Of a DNA stretch of 34,053 bases, positions 17,769 to 25,893 are shown piece by piece. The stretch's first letter is position 1. Each line of letters opens with the position of its first letter. The translations under genes and the position numbers were made by a program. Origin of the DNA: Treponema sp. (lineage in GTDB: Bacteria > Spirochaetota > Spirochaetia > Treponematales > Treponemataceae). The stretch spans positions 1 through 34,053 of the forward strand of contig JAFUHS010000052.1 in the NCBI GenBank assembly GCA_017468745.1, in the 5' to 3' direction. The notes beneath the pieces are model-generated. The model was not told the origin of the DNA. It saw nothing but the letters and a program-made list of their open reading frames with translations, and did no database searches.

Positions 17769-19787
17769 TTAGTTTGTCACGCCTTCGACTTTGACAGAGT
17801 CAATCATAAGCTGCCCCTTCTTTGTCGGTGTATTACAGACATATACAGGATATACCCTGATATACAGAGATTTTCCAGCGGCAATGCCGTATCCCATATC
17901 TTCTATGCTGACTGTTTTGTACTCACCGTTTGAGTTTACACCGTCTTTTTCAAGGGCAACTGGATTTGAAAATTCTTTATCTGTTGAATACTTAATTATC
18001 CATCCAACAGCTCCAGTACCGCTAGAACCAAGAATCATGCTTATTTTATTAATGACTAAAGATGAACCTGCAGCAACCTCAAACTGTGCGTAAACATCAG
18101 GAAGTGCGATGCCTCCATCATTAATTGGCCAGGTACCACCACCTGCCGCCTGCAAGCGTGAAATATAAGCAGGACATCCAGCTTCACCTTCTGCATATCC
18201 ATCATAATAGCGACCAGCAACTCCATTCCTCTCTTTTGTAACTACACCACGAATAGTTGCAGAAGCCGCTTCGAGTCCAACCAAGGACACCTCTCGCGCC
18301 ATTACAGCATTCTCAGGTGAAACAGTATAAACTCCAGTGTATTTATTTTTGTCGTCAATCATTGGCCAAGTAACTGATACATCAGTCCCACCGACAATAT
18401 TGCTGGCTTTTCCGAATCCAGAAAGCGTTACCAGTAAATTTTTTCCCTCAATTGTTCCAGCCGGGCTAGTTCCAAAATCAGGCGTTATATTTGTATGGGT
18501 AATTGACAATTTATCGTTATATTCTACAAGTTCTGTCGGCTCAAACTTTACATACACCGTAGTACCATAAAAGCTGCTTGTTGTCGAAATCTTCAAAGTC
18601 TGAGTAAATTCCCCATCTTGAGCTTCACTTAAAGAATATCCGGTCGGTGCTGTTATCGTAATTTCTCCGTCATTTGCATTAAAAGCACTGACCTTGAATG
18701 ATTTTATATCACTGAAGTTCGGTGTAAGACCGCCAAAGTTGAGGGAACCTGCATCAACAAGAACGCGAGCCTTTGTGTCCGCAACATGATTTTTAAGTCC
18801 TGCAATCTCTTTTACACCCTCTATAACTGCTTCACAGATTTTAAGAGCACCCAAAGTTCTTTCATGCGTTGAATCTCCCTGAATGTACATAAAATCTTGT
18901 TTTTTTGCCTTAACAGAAGCCTCAACAAAAGCTTTACTCTTTGCGGTTAAATCAATAAAGGAAACGCCTTTTTCTGCCGCTATTGCTTTTGCTGCCGCCG
19001 CATAGTTTCCGCGAGCTAGTGCTTCGCCGCTGTAGGCGCTTGTAATATTATGAGCACCGTCCTCTCTGATTGTTCCATCACTGTTAGTGTACAGGCGGAC
19101 GAACGGACTGATTATGACAGGCTCTGCTCCAAGTTCCTTCGCTTCATCGATGTAAAGACCAAGGAATTCTTTATATGTCAAATTGTTTGGATTTGTCTCA
19201 GGATTATAACCAGAAACCCATGATGTCGCAGGATCTTTTGTATAAGTTGTTGTCTGCCAGCCTTCTGGATTTGTGTCAGCAAATGATGCATAAGACATAA
19301 AATAGCCACCTTTTTCATTCGGCTTACTTTCATCATTATGTCCAAAGTTAATAAAGACATAGGTTTTTATACCAGCAGATGTATTTGCCTTTATCAGCTC
19401 TTTTACTTTATTCCACCGGCCATCTTCATAATAGAAAGATTTAGAACTTCGCCCCCCACGGGAAATGCTGTTATCAACAGTAACATTGCTGTCAAAGAAG
19501 GCATTAAGTTCCTGCCCCCAGCCACACTGATCTTTATCGCCTGCCGCATAAGTCTGTGTAATCGAATCACCACACATGATGATAGAGATTTTTTCATTGG
19601 AATCCTTCGACTCTTCGTTTCCTTCCTCTTTTTCCGTCTTTGCCTCGCTGCCTTCTTTTGTCACGGCAGGAGTTTCCTCATCATCACTGTCAGAACAAGA
19701 GATGAAAGTTCCCGCCATGCTCAGCATACTGAGGGCGGCAAGGGCGAAAATACTTTTCTTCAGTTTTTCTAGAACTATTCTTTTCAT
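17769..19787 (-). CDS. SGNH/GDSL esterase lipoprotein with C-terminal beta-sandwich modules (second paralog)
   Basis: The 672-residue product has a lipoprotein signal ending TFISC (C31) and a very acidic Glu/Lys-rich linker (32-66). The esterase domain (67-335) shows GDSITQTYAAGD with nucleophile S75, SRGGRSSKSF, GHND (N151) and GDSTHERTLGA (D305, H308), like rhamnogalacturonan acetylesterases. Residues of about 340-460 form an Ig-like or adhesion-type sandwich (ITITAPTGYSLSE), and about 465-672 a further beta-rich module that may bind carbohydrate. It shares the GGRSSKSF block and GGAGG-containing leader with the esterase at 13700-15421, but the C-terminal domains differ, suggesting different polymer targets. 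GGAGG lies 7 nt before the ATG. It is divergent from the XylR-like regulator. Confidence 0.87.
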   Translation of the reverse strand: MKRIVLEKLKKSIFALAALSMLSMAGTFISCSDSDDEETPAVTKEGSEAKTEKEEGNEESKDSNEKISIIMCGDSITQTYAAGDKDQCGWGQELNAFFDSNVTVDNSISRGGRSSKSFYYEDGRWNKVKELIKANTSAGIKTYVFINFGHNDESKPNEKGGYFMSYASFADTNPEGWQTTTYTKDPATSWVSGYNPETNPNNLTYKEFLGLYIDEAKELGAEPVIISPFVRLYTNSDGTIREDGAHNITSAYSGEALARGNYAAAAKAIAAEKGVSFIDLTAKSKAFVEASVKAKKQDFMYIQGDSTHERTLGALKICEAVIEGVKEIAGLKNHVADTKARVLVDAGSLNFGGLTPNFSDIKSFKVSAFNANDGEITITAPTGYSLSEAQDGEFTQTLKISTTSSFYGTTVYVKFEPTELVEYNDKLSITHTNITPDFGTSPAGTIEGKNLLVTLSGFGKASNIVGGTDVSVTWPMIDDKNKYTGVYTVSPENAVMAREVSLVGLEAASATIRGVVTKERNGVAGRYYDGYAEGEAGCPAYISRLQAAGGGTWPINDGGIALPDVYAQFEVAAGSSLVINKISMILGSSGTGAVGWIIKYSTDKEFSNPVALEKDGVNSNGEYKTVSIEDMGYGIAAGKSLYIRVYPVYVCNTPTKKGQLMIDSVKVEGVTN

Positions 19788-19818
19788 TTTATTACCTCCA
19801 TTTTTTTTGATGAAGCTT

Positions 19819-19864
19819 GCGGAAAACCTGCCTTACAAAAGGGGGTATGCAGACAGGTTCCCGC
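19819..19864 (-). promoter_or_regulatory. Inverted repeat in the putative 5' leader of the esterase mRNA
   Basis: GCGG-AA-AACCTG (19819-19830) pairs with CAGGTT-C-CCGC (19854-19864): ten base pairs with a small asymmetric internal loop and a 23-nt loop. It ends about 30 nt before the start codon. It may be an mRNA stem-loop or a regulator binding site; there is no known riboswitch match that I can see. Confidence 0.45.
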
Positions 19865-20066
19865 TCGTTTCAAGAACACTATAGTTTTTCTTCTTAGTCC
19901 AAAAGCGATGTAAATTTAGATTATTCAGAAGTATATGGAAAATTTTATAGATTTTTTATATAATTTTGACTTTCAAAGCCTTTCTGATTTTAGGCATTGC
20001 TTTTGCTATCGATAATTTTATATTTTTTGAAGAGTTTTTTACATTTTCAATTCATTTTTCGAGATA

Positions 20067-20090
20067 AATTTCATGAAATTATGTTATAAT
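20067..20090 (+). promoter_or_regulatory. Palindromic operator-like site and -10 box of the XylR-like regulator gene
   Basis: AATTTCATGAAATT (20067-20080) is a perfect 14-bp palindrome, 4 nt upstream of TATAAT (20085-20090). TATAAT ends 6 nt before the ATG at 20097. The palindrome sits between the usual -35 and -10 positions, as expected for autorepression. No good -35 is seen. Confidence 0.45.
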
Positions 20091-20096
20091 TCTTTT

Positions 20097-22295
20097 ATGG
20101 CACTTAAAATTTCTGAAAGAAAGCAGTTTCTGGCAGAGCGGAAGAATTCCGGGAAACGGGTCACAATCGGTTTTACCGGAATCGCGGACTTACGCCACTT
20201 TATCGCCCTTGAATACATCAAGGGGATGATGAAGGCCTGCGCAGATTACGACATCAATTTCATCAACATGGGCGGGGCAGTCCGTTACTCCCTTTTTGAT
20301 GACATCAATTTTATCTCCCACTACATGAAGAATTTTAAATTCATGAAGACCCCTCTTGTAGACGGCATGGTCACCTGGGCAGCTTCCCTTTCAGAATTCA
20401 TGGAGCAGAAGGCCATTACAAAACTCTTCGGAGACCTTCAGCCCATTCCCACCGTAGACATCGGCCACATGGATATCCCCGGTGCCTCCATGCTCAAAAT
20501 CGACTCAAATTCCGCAATAAAAACCCTTATGAGCCATCTCATAGATGTGCATCACTATAAAAAATTCGCTTTTGTGGGGACTGACATTTCAGAGCCGCAG
20601 CGCCGCCGCCTCTTTAATTTCGAGCATGAGCTGAATCTTCACGGTCTTCCCAAAATCGAAGGCTCTGTGGTCATGATGAATAAAAAAATGGAAGCCAAAT
20701 ACATTGACGAGGCTTTTGACCGCCTGGCCTCCACCTTCGACCTGCACGAAAAAAAACAAATCGAAGTAATCCTCACAGCCTCGGACATCATAGCGGCAGA
20801 AGGAATCGAACAGCTCTCCCGCCGTGGAATCAGCGTGCCGAGCGATGTGGCTGTGGTCGGTTTCAACAACTGGTATGAAAGCATTACCGCCCGCTCTCCC
20901 CTCACCACGATTGATTTAGTCTACTTTAAGAGGGGCTATGCCGCCGTTGAGCTTTTAATCGACAAAATCCTCATGCCTGAGCAGAAAGTTGAGACTGTAT
21001 ATTTTCCAACAGAGCTTATCATCAGGCAAAGCTGCGGCTGTCTTGAACAGAGCGTTTCCCTGGCCGGTACAAGCCGGGAATCTTTTACAAAGGACACGGA
21101 CTTAAATGAATCCGAAGACACACTCCGCACAAGGCTGATTATAAACGCAAAGGCAATTTTCCCATACGAAACGGACGACAGCATATCAAAAATGCTTGAT
21201 GCCTTCTTCGCTGATGTTTACGACAAGCAGAAAGAGAGCCGCATGCTGCAATGGTTCCAGAATGTCATGCAGAACTACAGGAAATCCCGGGAATTTGACC
21301 CGGACCACTTTCAGAATGCCATCAGCGCCCTTCGTGCCCTTCTCCTTCCCATCCTGAAAAATGAAAAGACTGTGATAATTTTCTACATGGAGAATATTTT
21401 CCATCAAATGAGAACCCTTATCTCTGTTTTCCAGAAATATGAGTCTCTGGCAGACCGCGAAAATCCTTACAAAATCAACAACATTTCAGGTCAGGCAATC
21501 AACTTTCTGTCGGCACAGAACATGGAGCAGATTTTTGAGACACTGCACTTCCAGTTAAGCGAACTTGACATTCCCGGGGTAATTCTTGCCTTAAGCGACA
21601 CAATGAGCCATTCATTCCCCACACCGAAGATTGAATTCACCTTCCCTGAAGCCAACGAAAAATTAAAGTCTCTCATGCACACTCCGATTTCCGAGCCTCA
21701 CCTCTTCCCCAAAGATTTTTTTGACCGTGAAAAACGCTATTCGGTCATGCTCGAAGTCCTTCACCATGCCGACCAGTATTTCGGATACGCGTTTTTTGAG
21801 ATGAAGACAATCAACATCGCCACTTATGATGTTATCCGAATGCTTTTGAGCAACGCCCTCTATACGGTCTATAAAAAAGAAGGACGGATTAAATATAATT
21901 CATACGAACTTGAGGATAGCCAGATTCAGAATTTGATTCAGACGGATACAAACGCCGCAGAGCCAGAAGGAAGAAGGCGGATTACTGTGGCGAAAATCAC
22001 AGATTATCTTACGGCCAGGCTTAACGAAATGACCGATATTGAAAAAATGGCTGAAGCACTCATGGTGAGCCGAAGCTATCTGAGTAAAAAATGCAAGGAA
22101 ATGACAGGTCTGAGCGTACAACAGCTTCATGAAAAGCTCAAAATTGAACAGGCGAAGAATATGCTCGCCGTCGGAACATTTGAACTTTCCCAAATCGCAC
22201 GGACGCTTGGCTTCAGCAATCAGAACTATTTCTCAAATGTGTTCAAGAAAAACACGGGGCTCAGCCCGAAAAACTGGCTGAAGAATAAATCATGA
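20097..22295 (+). CDS. XylR-like transcriptional regulator: LacI-type sugar-binding sensor plus AraC-type DNA-binding domain
   Basis: The 732-residue protein starts with a periplasmic-binding-protein-like sensor (about 21-310), as in LacI/GalR: VTIGFTGIADLRHFIALEYI, DGMVTWAAS, a KFAFVGTD strand, ILTASDIIAAEGIEQLSRRG, and VPSDVAVVGFNN. A central region of about 300 residues has no domain I recognise. The last 104 residues (629-732) are an AraC double helix-turn-helix, including VSRSYLSKKCKEMTGLS and IARTLGFSNQNYFSNVFKK. E. coli XylR has the same end domains but lacks so long a middle. It probably activates the adjacent pectin-esterase genes in response to a sugar. An ATG at 20073 is in frame, but it lies inside a perfect palindrome and upstream of TATAAT, so 20097 is preferred. 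Neither start has a ribosome binding site. Confidence 0.88.
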   Translation: MALKISERKQFLAERKNSGKRVTIGFTGIADLRHFIALEYIKGMMKACADYDINFINMGGAVRYSLFDDINFISHYMKNFKFMKTPLVDGMVTWAASLSEFMEQKAITKLFGDLQPIPTVDIGHMDIPGASMLKIDSNSAIKTLMSHLIDVHHYKKFAFVGTDISEPQRRRLFNFEHELNLHGLPKIEGSVVMMNKKMEAKYIDEAFDRLASTFDLHEKKQIEVILTASDIIAAEGIEQLSRRGISVPSDVAVVGFNNWYESITARSPLTTIDLVYFKRGYAAVELLIDKILMPEQKVETVYFPTELIIRQSCGCLEQSVSLAGTSRESFTKDTDLNESEDTLRTRLIINAKAIFPYETDDSISKMLDAFFADVYDKQKESRMLQWFQNVMQNYRKSREFDPDHFQNAISALRALLLPILKNEKTVIIFYMENIFHQMRTLISVFQKYESLADRENPYKINNISGQAINFLSAQNMEQIFETLHFQLSELDIPGVILALSDTMSHSFPTPKIEFTFPEANEKLKSLMHTPISEPHLFPKDFFDREKRYSVMLEVLHHADQYFGYAFFEMKTINIATYDVIRMLLSNALYTVYKKEGRIKYNSYELEDSQIQNLIQTDTNAAEPEGRRRITVAKITDYLTARLNEMTDIEKMAEALMVSRSYLSKKCKEMTGLSVQQLHEKLKIEQAKNMLAVGTFELSQIARTLGFSNQNYFSNVFKKNTGLSPKNWLKNKS

Positions 22296-22937
22296 GATAA
22301 GTGAGTCAAAGAAAGCCGGGAAAAGAGAACGGACAATGCAGACCACACCCAAAGTTATGGTTATGATTCCAAAAATAACATGCAGGGTGTGATTAGTTTT
22401 TTCGGTGATGTGATTTTTGAGCAGGGTGACGAGACCGCACATTAAAATCCACCAGAGAACAGTCCCCATTCCCAAAGAAAGAACCAGCTCCGTTGCCTGA
22501 GTAAGGGAGAGCAGCCCCGCATCAGCGATTCCGAAAAGGGTGAAGCCAATCATATAGGCAAGCATTGAGGCCGGATTAACGATGGCTATCCCTAAGGCCA
22601 CGAGGAAGCAGCTCAAAATACCAGTGGCGTTGGCAACCTTCTCATTAACCGTGGAGCTTTTTATCATCGTGTAAATTCCGTAGCTGATGATGACAATTCC
22701 GCCCACTCCCTGAATGACTCTCATGTGAGCGTTCAAAAAATCAGCGATAAGATGGATTCCGAATGCACCCACGCTGGCATAAAACATATCGGAGGCAGTC
22801 GCCCCAAGACCGGTAAAAAAACCGCTCCAGAATCCGCGTTCAAGGGTTTTCTGAATGGTGATTGTGCCGCTGACTCCGGCCGGAATCCCGAAAATAATGC
22901 CGATGAGCAGGCCTTTGATAATGTAACTTTCCAACAT
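22290..22937 (-). CDS. LysE/RhtB-type exporter
   Basis: This 215-residue membrane protein has about six hydrophobic segments and the LysE hallmark near the N-terminus: IPAGVSGTITIQKTLERGF and FFTGLGATASD. NPASMLAYMIGF lies mid-protein. The family exports amino acids or other small molecules in exchange for protons. It is the last gene of the seven-gene lipid run. The stop of the patatin gene is separated by a single base from its ATG at 22937, and an AGGTG 6 nt upstream supports that start over the GTG at 22946. It overlaps the convergent regulator gene by 6 nt. A role in exporting a product of the neighbouring pathway is possible but only inferred. Confidence 0.85.
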   Translation of the reverse strand: MLESYIIKGLLIGIIFGIPAGVSGTITIQKTLERGFWSGFFTGLGATASDMFYASVGAFGIHLIADFLNAHMRVIQGVGGIVIISYGIYTMIKSSTVNEKVANATGILSCFLVALGIAIVNPASMLAYMIGFTLFGIADAGLLSLTQATELVLSLGMGTVLWWILMCGLVTLLKNHITEKTNHTLHVIFGIITITLGVVCIVRSLFPAFFDSLIS

Positions 22938-22938
22938 A

Positions 22939-23835
22939 CTAAACACCTAAAAATTTTTTTACTTCATCAAGACGGTCATTTGCAGAACGCCGCCCGTAGT
23001 TATAGGAGTCATTGATTTTCTCAGCTGAATTCTCAAAAAGAGAGCACAGAACTTCCCTTGGCCGGAAGACAAGGGCTTTTCCTTCACTTTCGACTTTTTT
23101 AAGCCGCTCTTCCTGCCTGCAATAATTCTCATAGCGGTTCATAAGAGCCGTGTAGAGATTCGGCCATTTCCGCTTGTACATAGGAGAAAGAATCAGATCC
23201 CATTTTTTAAAATCAGTGGGGCCGTCCCAGGGTTCCTGAGTCGTAATTACCACCAGCTTATCGCAGCCCTGATCAAAAGCCCTCTCAAAGGGAACGGAAT
23301 CTGAAACACAGCCGTCGGCATAGGTCATATTTCCGATTTTCAGGGGAGGAAAGAGAATGGGAAGAGAACATGAAGCGCAGATATGGTCAAGAAGAAGCCT
23401 GTTCCTGCGGATTTTTTTGAGCATGAGACCCTTTTCATGATATTGAGTTTCCTGATCGCAGAAATAGACAGGCCGTCCTGTATCCGCGCAAGTCGCTGCA
23501 ATCTCACACTGAATGTCCGATTCAAAAAATTTTTTGAAATCAAAGGGGTTTTTGCGGTCAAAGGAATACTTGTAAATCATAAAGTGCATTTCTTTGAGGA
23601 TACCGTCCCGCCAGAGAGCGCCGTTTTTATGAGTCTTCTGCCGGATAGATTCAGGAGAAAGCACCTGCTTAAGCCGCCCATGCTGCCCGGTGACATAGTT
23701 CAATGCCGCATGAGCACCTGCAGACACCCCGATTATATAATCAAAATGAAGAGAATTTTCCATAAAGACATCGAGGATTCCCGCCGTGTAAAGCCCTTTC
23801 CTGGAGCCGCCTTCCAAAACAAGACCGTATTTCAT
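22939..23835 (-). CDS. Patatin-like phospholipase
   Basis: The 298-residue protein carries all patatin motifs: the oxyanion loop GGSRKG (9-14, Ser in place of the common Gly), the nucleophile elbow GVSAG with S38, and the catalytic Asp in ADGCVSDS (D174). Such enzymes have Ser-Asp dyad lipase or acyl-hydrolase activity on phospholipids. No signal peptide is seen, so it is cytoplasmic or membrane-associated. The ATG at 23835 shares its A with the TAA stop of the acyltransferase (TAATG), implying coupled translation; the AGGTG upstream supports it. Pairing a PlsC-like acyltransferase with an acyl hydrolase suggests acyl-chain remodelling of a membrane lipid. Confidence 0.9.
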   Translation of the reverse strand: MKYGLVLEGGSRKGLYTAGILDVFMENSLHFDYIIGVSAGAHAALNYVTGQHGRLKQVLSPESIRQKTHKNGALWRDGILKEMHFMIYKYSFDRKNPFDFKKFFESDIQCEIAATCADTGRPVYFCDQETQYHEKGLMLKKIRRNRLLLDHICASCSLPILFPPLKIGNMTYADGCVSDSVPFERAFDQGCDKLVVITTQEPWDGPTDFKKWDLILSPMYKRKWPNLYTALMNRYENYCRQEERLKKVESEGKALVFRPREVLCSLFENSAEKINDSYNYGRRSANDRLDEVKKFLGV

Positions 23836-24617
23836 TACACACCTGCCTGTTCGCATGGACTTTTATAGGCTAATGTAGAATCTACGGAAGAAAGATTCTC
23901 TTTTACAGGCTCACAGATCTCTGGCTGAGCCGGCACCACCTCGTAAACCGTATCTGGCGGAGGAAGAGTAGCCGTATTGTGCCTTAAAGCCGCCGCTTTC
24001 AGCAATTTCACCCTCTCACGGAACTGAGCCGACTGGTTTTCCAGATCCACAGACGAGGCAAGTCCCTTAGTCCGCTCTATTTTTTTGGGAATGTCCACCA
24101 CATAATGAATGCGGTGACCAAATGTATACTTTCCGTCAAGACCAACGCTGACCACAGGATAACCTGTACTGCGGGCCAAAAAAGCAAAGCCTGACTTGAA
24201 TTCGTTTAACTGACCGTCTTCGCGGCACTTTCCTTCCGGGAAAATCACCACGGAACGGCCTTTTTTAAGCTCTTTTTTTGCAAGAAGCGCCCATTCCGTA
24301 TCAAGGTTAAAGCGGTCGCATGGAACGCCCTCTGCCGCCCGGCAAATCCAGTTAATGCCCGGCTTTTCATACCAGTCCTTTGCTATAACGATTGATTTTT
24401 TTCCTTTGAGGACAGAGAGGATAAAAGGCGGGTCAACGATAGTCGTGTGGTTCGCGATAACGATACAAGGCTCTTTCAGCCTGTTCGTCTGAACTGACTT
24501 GTCTACAAAATGAGCCTTGGGCCGGTAGACGACATACATATAGAAACGAACGAGTACAATAGAGAATTTCCCGAATGCATATAAAAAATTATCGATCGCT
24601 TTTTTAAGTAATTTCAT
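23835..24617 (-). CDS. PlsC-like 1-acyl-glycerol-3-phosphate acyltransferase family protein
   Basis: This 260-residue protein has a hydrophobic N-terminal anchor (about 10-32) and the LPLAT motifs: HX4D in NHTTIVDPP (H57, D62), a block near residue 100 with CDRFNLD, FPEGKCREDGQL (126-137) and FKSGFAFLA. It transfers an acyl chain from ACP or CoA to a glycerol-type acceptor at the inner membrane. A Pro-rich, probably disordered tail (about 210-260) is unusual for PlsC. It follows fabZ by 82 nt and overlaps the patatin gene by one base. Its position directly after ACP, ketosynthase, FabG and FabZ genes suggests that it attaches the chain made by them. The ribosome binding site (GGAGAA, about 12 nt away) is weak. 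Confidence 0.87.
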   Translation of the reverse strand: MKLLKKAIDNFLYAFGKFSIVLVRFYMYVVYRPKAHFVDKSVQTNRLKEPCIVIANHTTIVDPPFILSVLKGKKSIVIAKDWYEKPGINWICRAAEGVPCDRFNLDTEWALLAKKELKKGRSVVIFPEGKCREDGQLNEFKSGFAFLARSTGYPVVSVGLDGKYTFGHRIHYVVDIPKKIERTKGLASSVDLENQSAQFRERVKLLKAAALRHNTATLPPPDTVYEVVPAQPEICEPVKENLSSVDSTLAYKSPCEQAGV

Positions 24618-24699
24618 TCAGTACATATTCTCCATTTGTTTTCCGCTGCATTCTCTCACAATTTTTAAGATATTTTCAGATATAAGAAGGAAAATCCCC

Positions 24700-25146
24700 T
24701 TAACGCTGCTCCACAGAAGCCTTGGGTATAGTTGTAAAAGTAAGGCTGCCTTTTGCAAAGACCGCATCCCCGACTTTTACCACAGCGTCAAATCCCACGA
24801 GGACTCCGCCGCCTTTGGTTTTGTTAACGGTAATCACAAGCTGGTCGCCTGGAATAACCGGCTTGACAAATTTAAATCCGTCTATTTTAAGGAGCACATA
24901 GAGATTGTCCTCCAGTGCCTTCTCGTCCTTTTCGATTACAAGTGAGCAGAGCTGGGCACAGGCCTCAACAATCAGCACGCCTGGCATAATGGGAGTACCC
25001 GGGAAATGCCCCATAAAATAAGGCTCGTTCACGCTTACATTTTTGATTCCTGTGGCAGACTCACCCGCTTTGAGCTCAAGAACGCGCTCAATCATCTGGA
25101 ATGGAGGCCACTGGGCGATTTTCTGGCTGATTTCAAAAATATTCAT
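24700..25146 (-). CDS. fabZ: FabZ-type 3-hydroxyacyl-ACP dehydratase
   Basis: The 148-residue hotdog-fold protein has the FabZ signature YFMGHFPGTPIMPGVLIVEA, giving catalytic H47 and E61, and the PPFQMIERV strand. It removes water from 3-hydroxyacyl-ACP to form the trans-2-enoyl-ACP. The ATG at 25146 shares a base with the fabG stop (TAATG). No FabA-type isomerase features can be claimed. With FabG it supplies two of the three processing steps of chain extension; the enoyl reductase is not in the window. Confidence 0.95.
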   Translation of the reverse strand: MNIFEISQKIAQWPPFQMIERVLELKAGESATGIKNVSVNEPYFMGHFPGTPIMPGVLIVEACAQLCSLVIEKDEKALEDNLYVLLKIDGFKFVKPVIPGDQLVITVNKTKGGGVLVGFDAVVKVGDAVFAKGSLTFTTIPKASVEQR

Positions 25147-25877
25147 TAGAGCGAAAGTCCTCCGTCAAGAATAATTGTCTGGCCGGTAACATAAGAGAAA
25201 GCGTCTGAGGCAAGGGCACTTACAACATTTGCCACATCCTCAGCCGTACCGAAACGCTGAAGAGGCACATTCTTTATGTACTCATCACGCTTTTCCTGTG
25301 GAATCGCATCAATCATCTCTGTCTGAATGAAGCCCGGAGCCACCGCATTTACGCGGATTCCGTTCGGTGCCAGCTCTTTTGCCAAAGTCTGTGTAAGAGA
25401 ATTGACCGCACCTTTTGTGGCACTGTAAACGCTCTGACCAGGAAGGGCAAATTTGCTTGATACGGAAGACATATTGATGATGACACCGTGCTTCTGCTTG
25501 AACATTTTAAGGACAGCCGCCTGGGCGCAATAGATATAGCCCTTGATGTTCAAATCAAGACACTTATCAAGGGTGTCCGGATTGAGCATGAGCAGATATT
25601 CATCGCGAACGATGCCTGCGTTGTTAACAAGAACATCAATCTGACCGAACTGTTTGTAGACATCGCGGAACATTTTCTTGACTTCATCAAGTTTTGAGAC
25701 ATCCGCCTTGTAGGCAATAGCCTCTCCGCCATCAGCCTTAATCGACTGGACGACAGAAGCGGCCTCGTCATCAGAACGGCTGTAATTTACCACTACGGCG
25801 TATCCGTCTTTTGCAAGACGAATGGCACAAGCTTTTCCGATACCCTTTGATGAACCAGTAACAATCGCAACTTTCAT
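25146..25877 (-). CDS. fabG: 3-oxoacyl-ACP reductase (short-chain dehydrogenase, FabG)
   Basis: The 243-residue Rossmann protein shows TGSSKGIG (7-14) for the NADPH site, NNAG (85-88), catalytic S138, and Y151-x3-K155 in YSATKGAV. The C-terminal DVANVVSALASDAFSYVTGQ and GQTIILDGG stretches are typical of FabG. It reduces 3-oxoacyl-ACP to 3-hydroxyacyl-ACP. An AAGGA 7 nt before the ATG serves as ribosome binding site, and the ketosynthase stop is 16 nt upstream. Its product is passed to the FabZ encoded immediately downstream. Confidence 0.95.
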   Translation of the reverse strand: MKVAIVTGSSKGIGKACAIRLAKDGYAVVVNYSRSDDEAASVVQSIKADGGEAIAYKADVSKLDEVKKMFRDVYKQFGQIDVLVNNAGIVRDEYLLMLNPDTLDKCLDLNIKGYIYCAQAAVLKMFKQKHGVIINMSSVSSKFALPGQSVYSATKGAVNSLTQTLAKELAPNGIRVNAVAPGFIQTEMIDAIPQEKRDEYIKNVPLQRFGTAEDVANVVSALASDAFSYVTGQTIILDGGLSL

Positions 25878-25893
25878 GAGCTATCCTTTGTGT

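Larger units (their letters stand above)
19788..20096. other. Divergent regulatory region between esterase and XylR-like regulator genes
   Basis: No gene is seen. The region is very AT-rich in its middle. It contains a possible minus-strand -10, TATAGT (19883-19878), whose transcript would carry the hairpin at 19819-19864. It also contains the palindrome and -10 box of the regulator at 20067-20090. Confidence 0.5.

Noticed and set aside
23383..23868. Open frame of 161 codons antisense to the patatin gene
   Set aside because: It overlaps a well-supported gene and its translation has no protein-like features.
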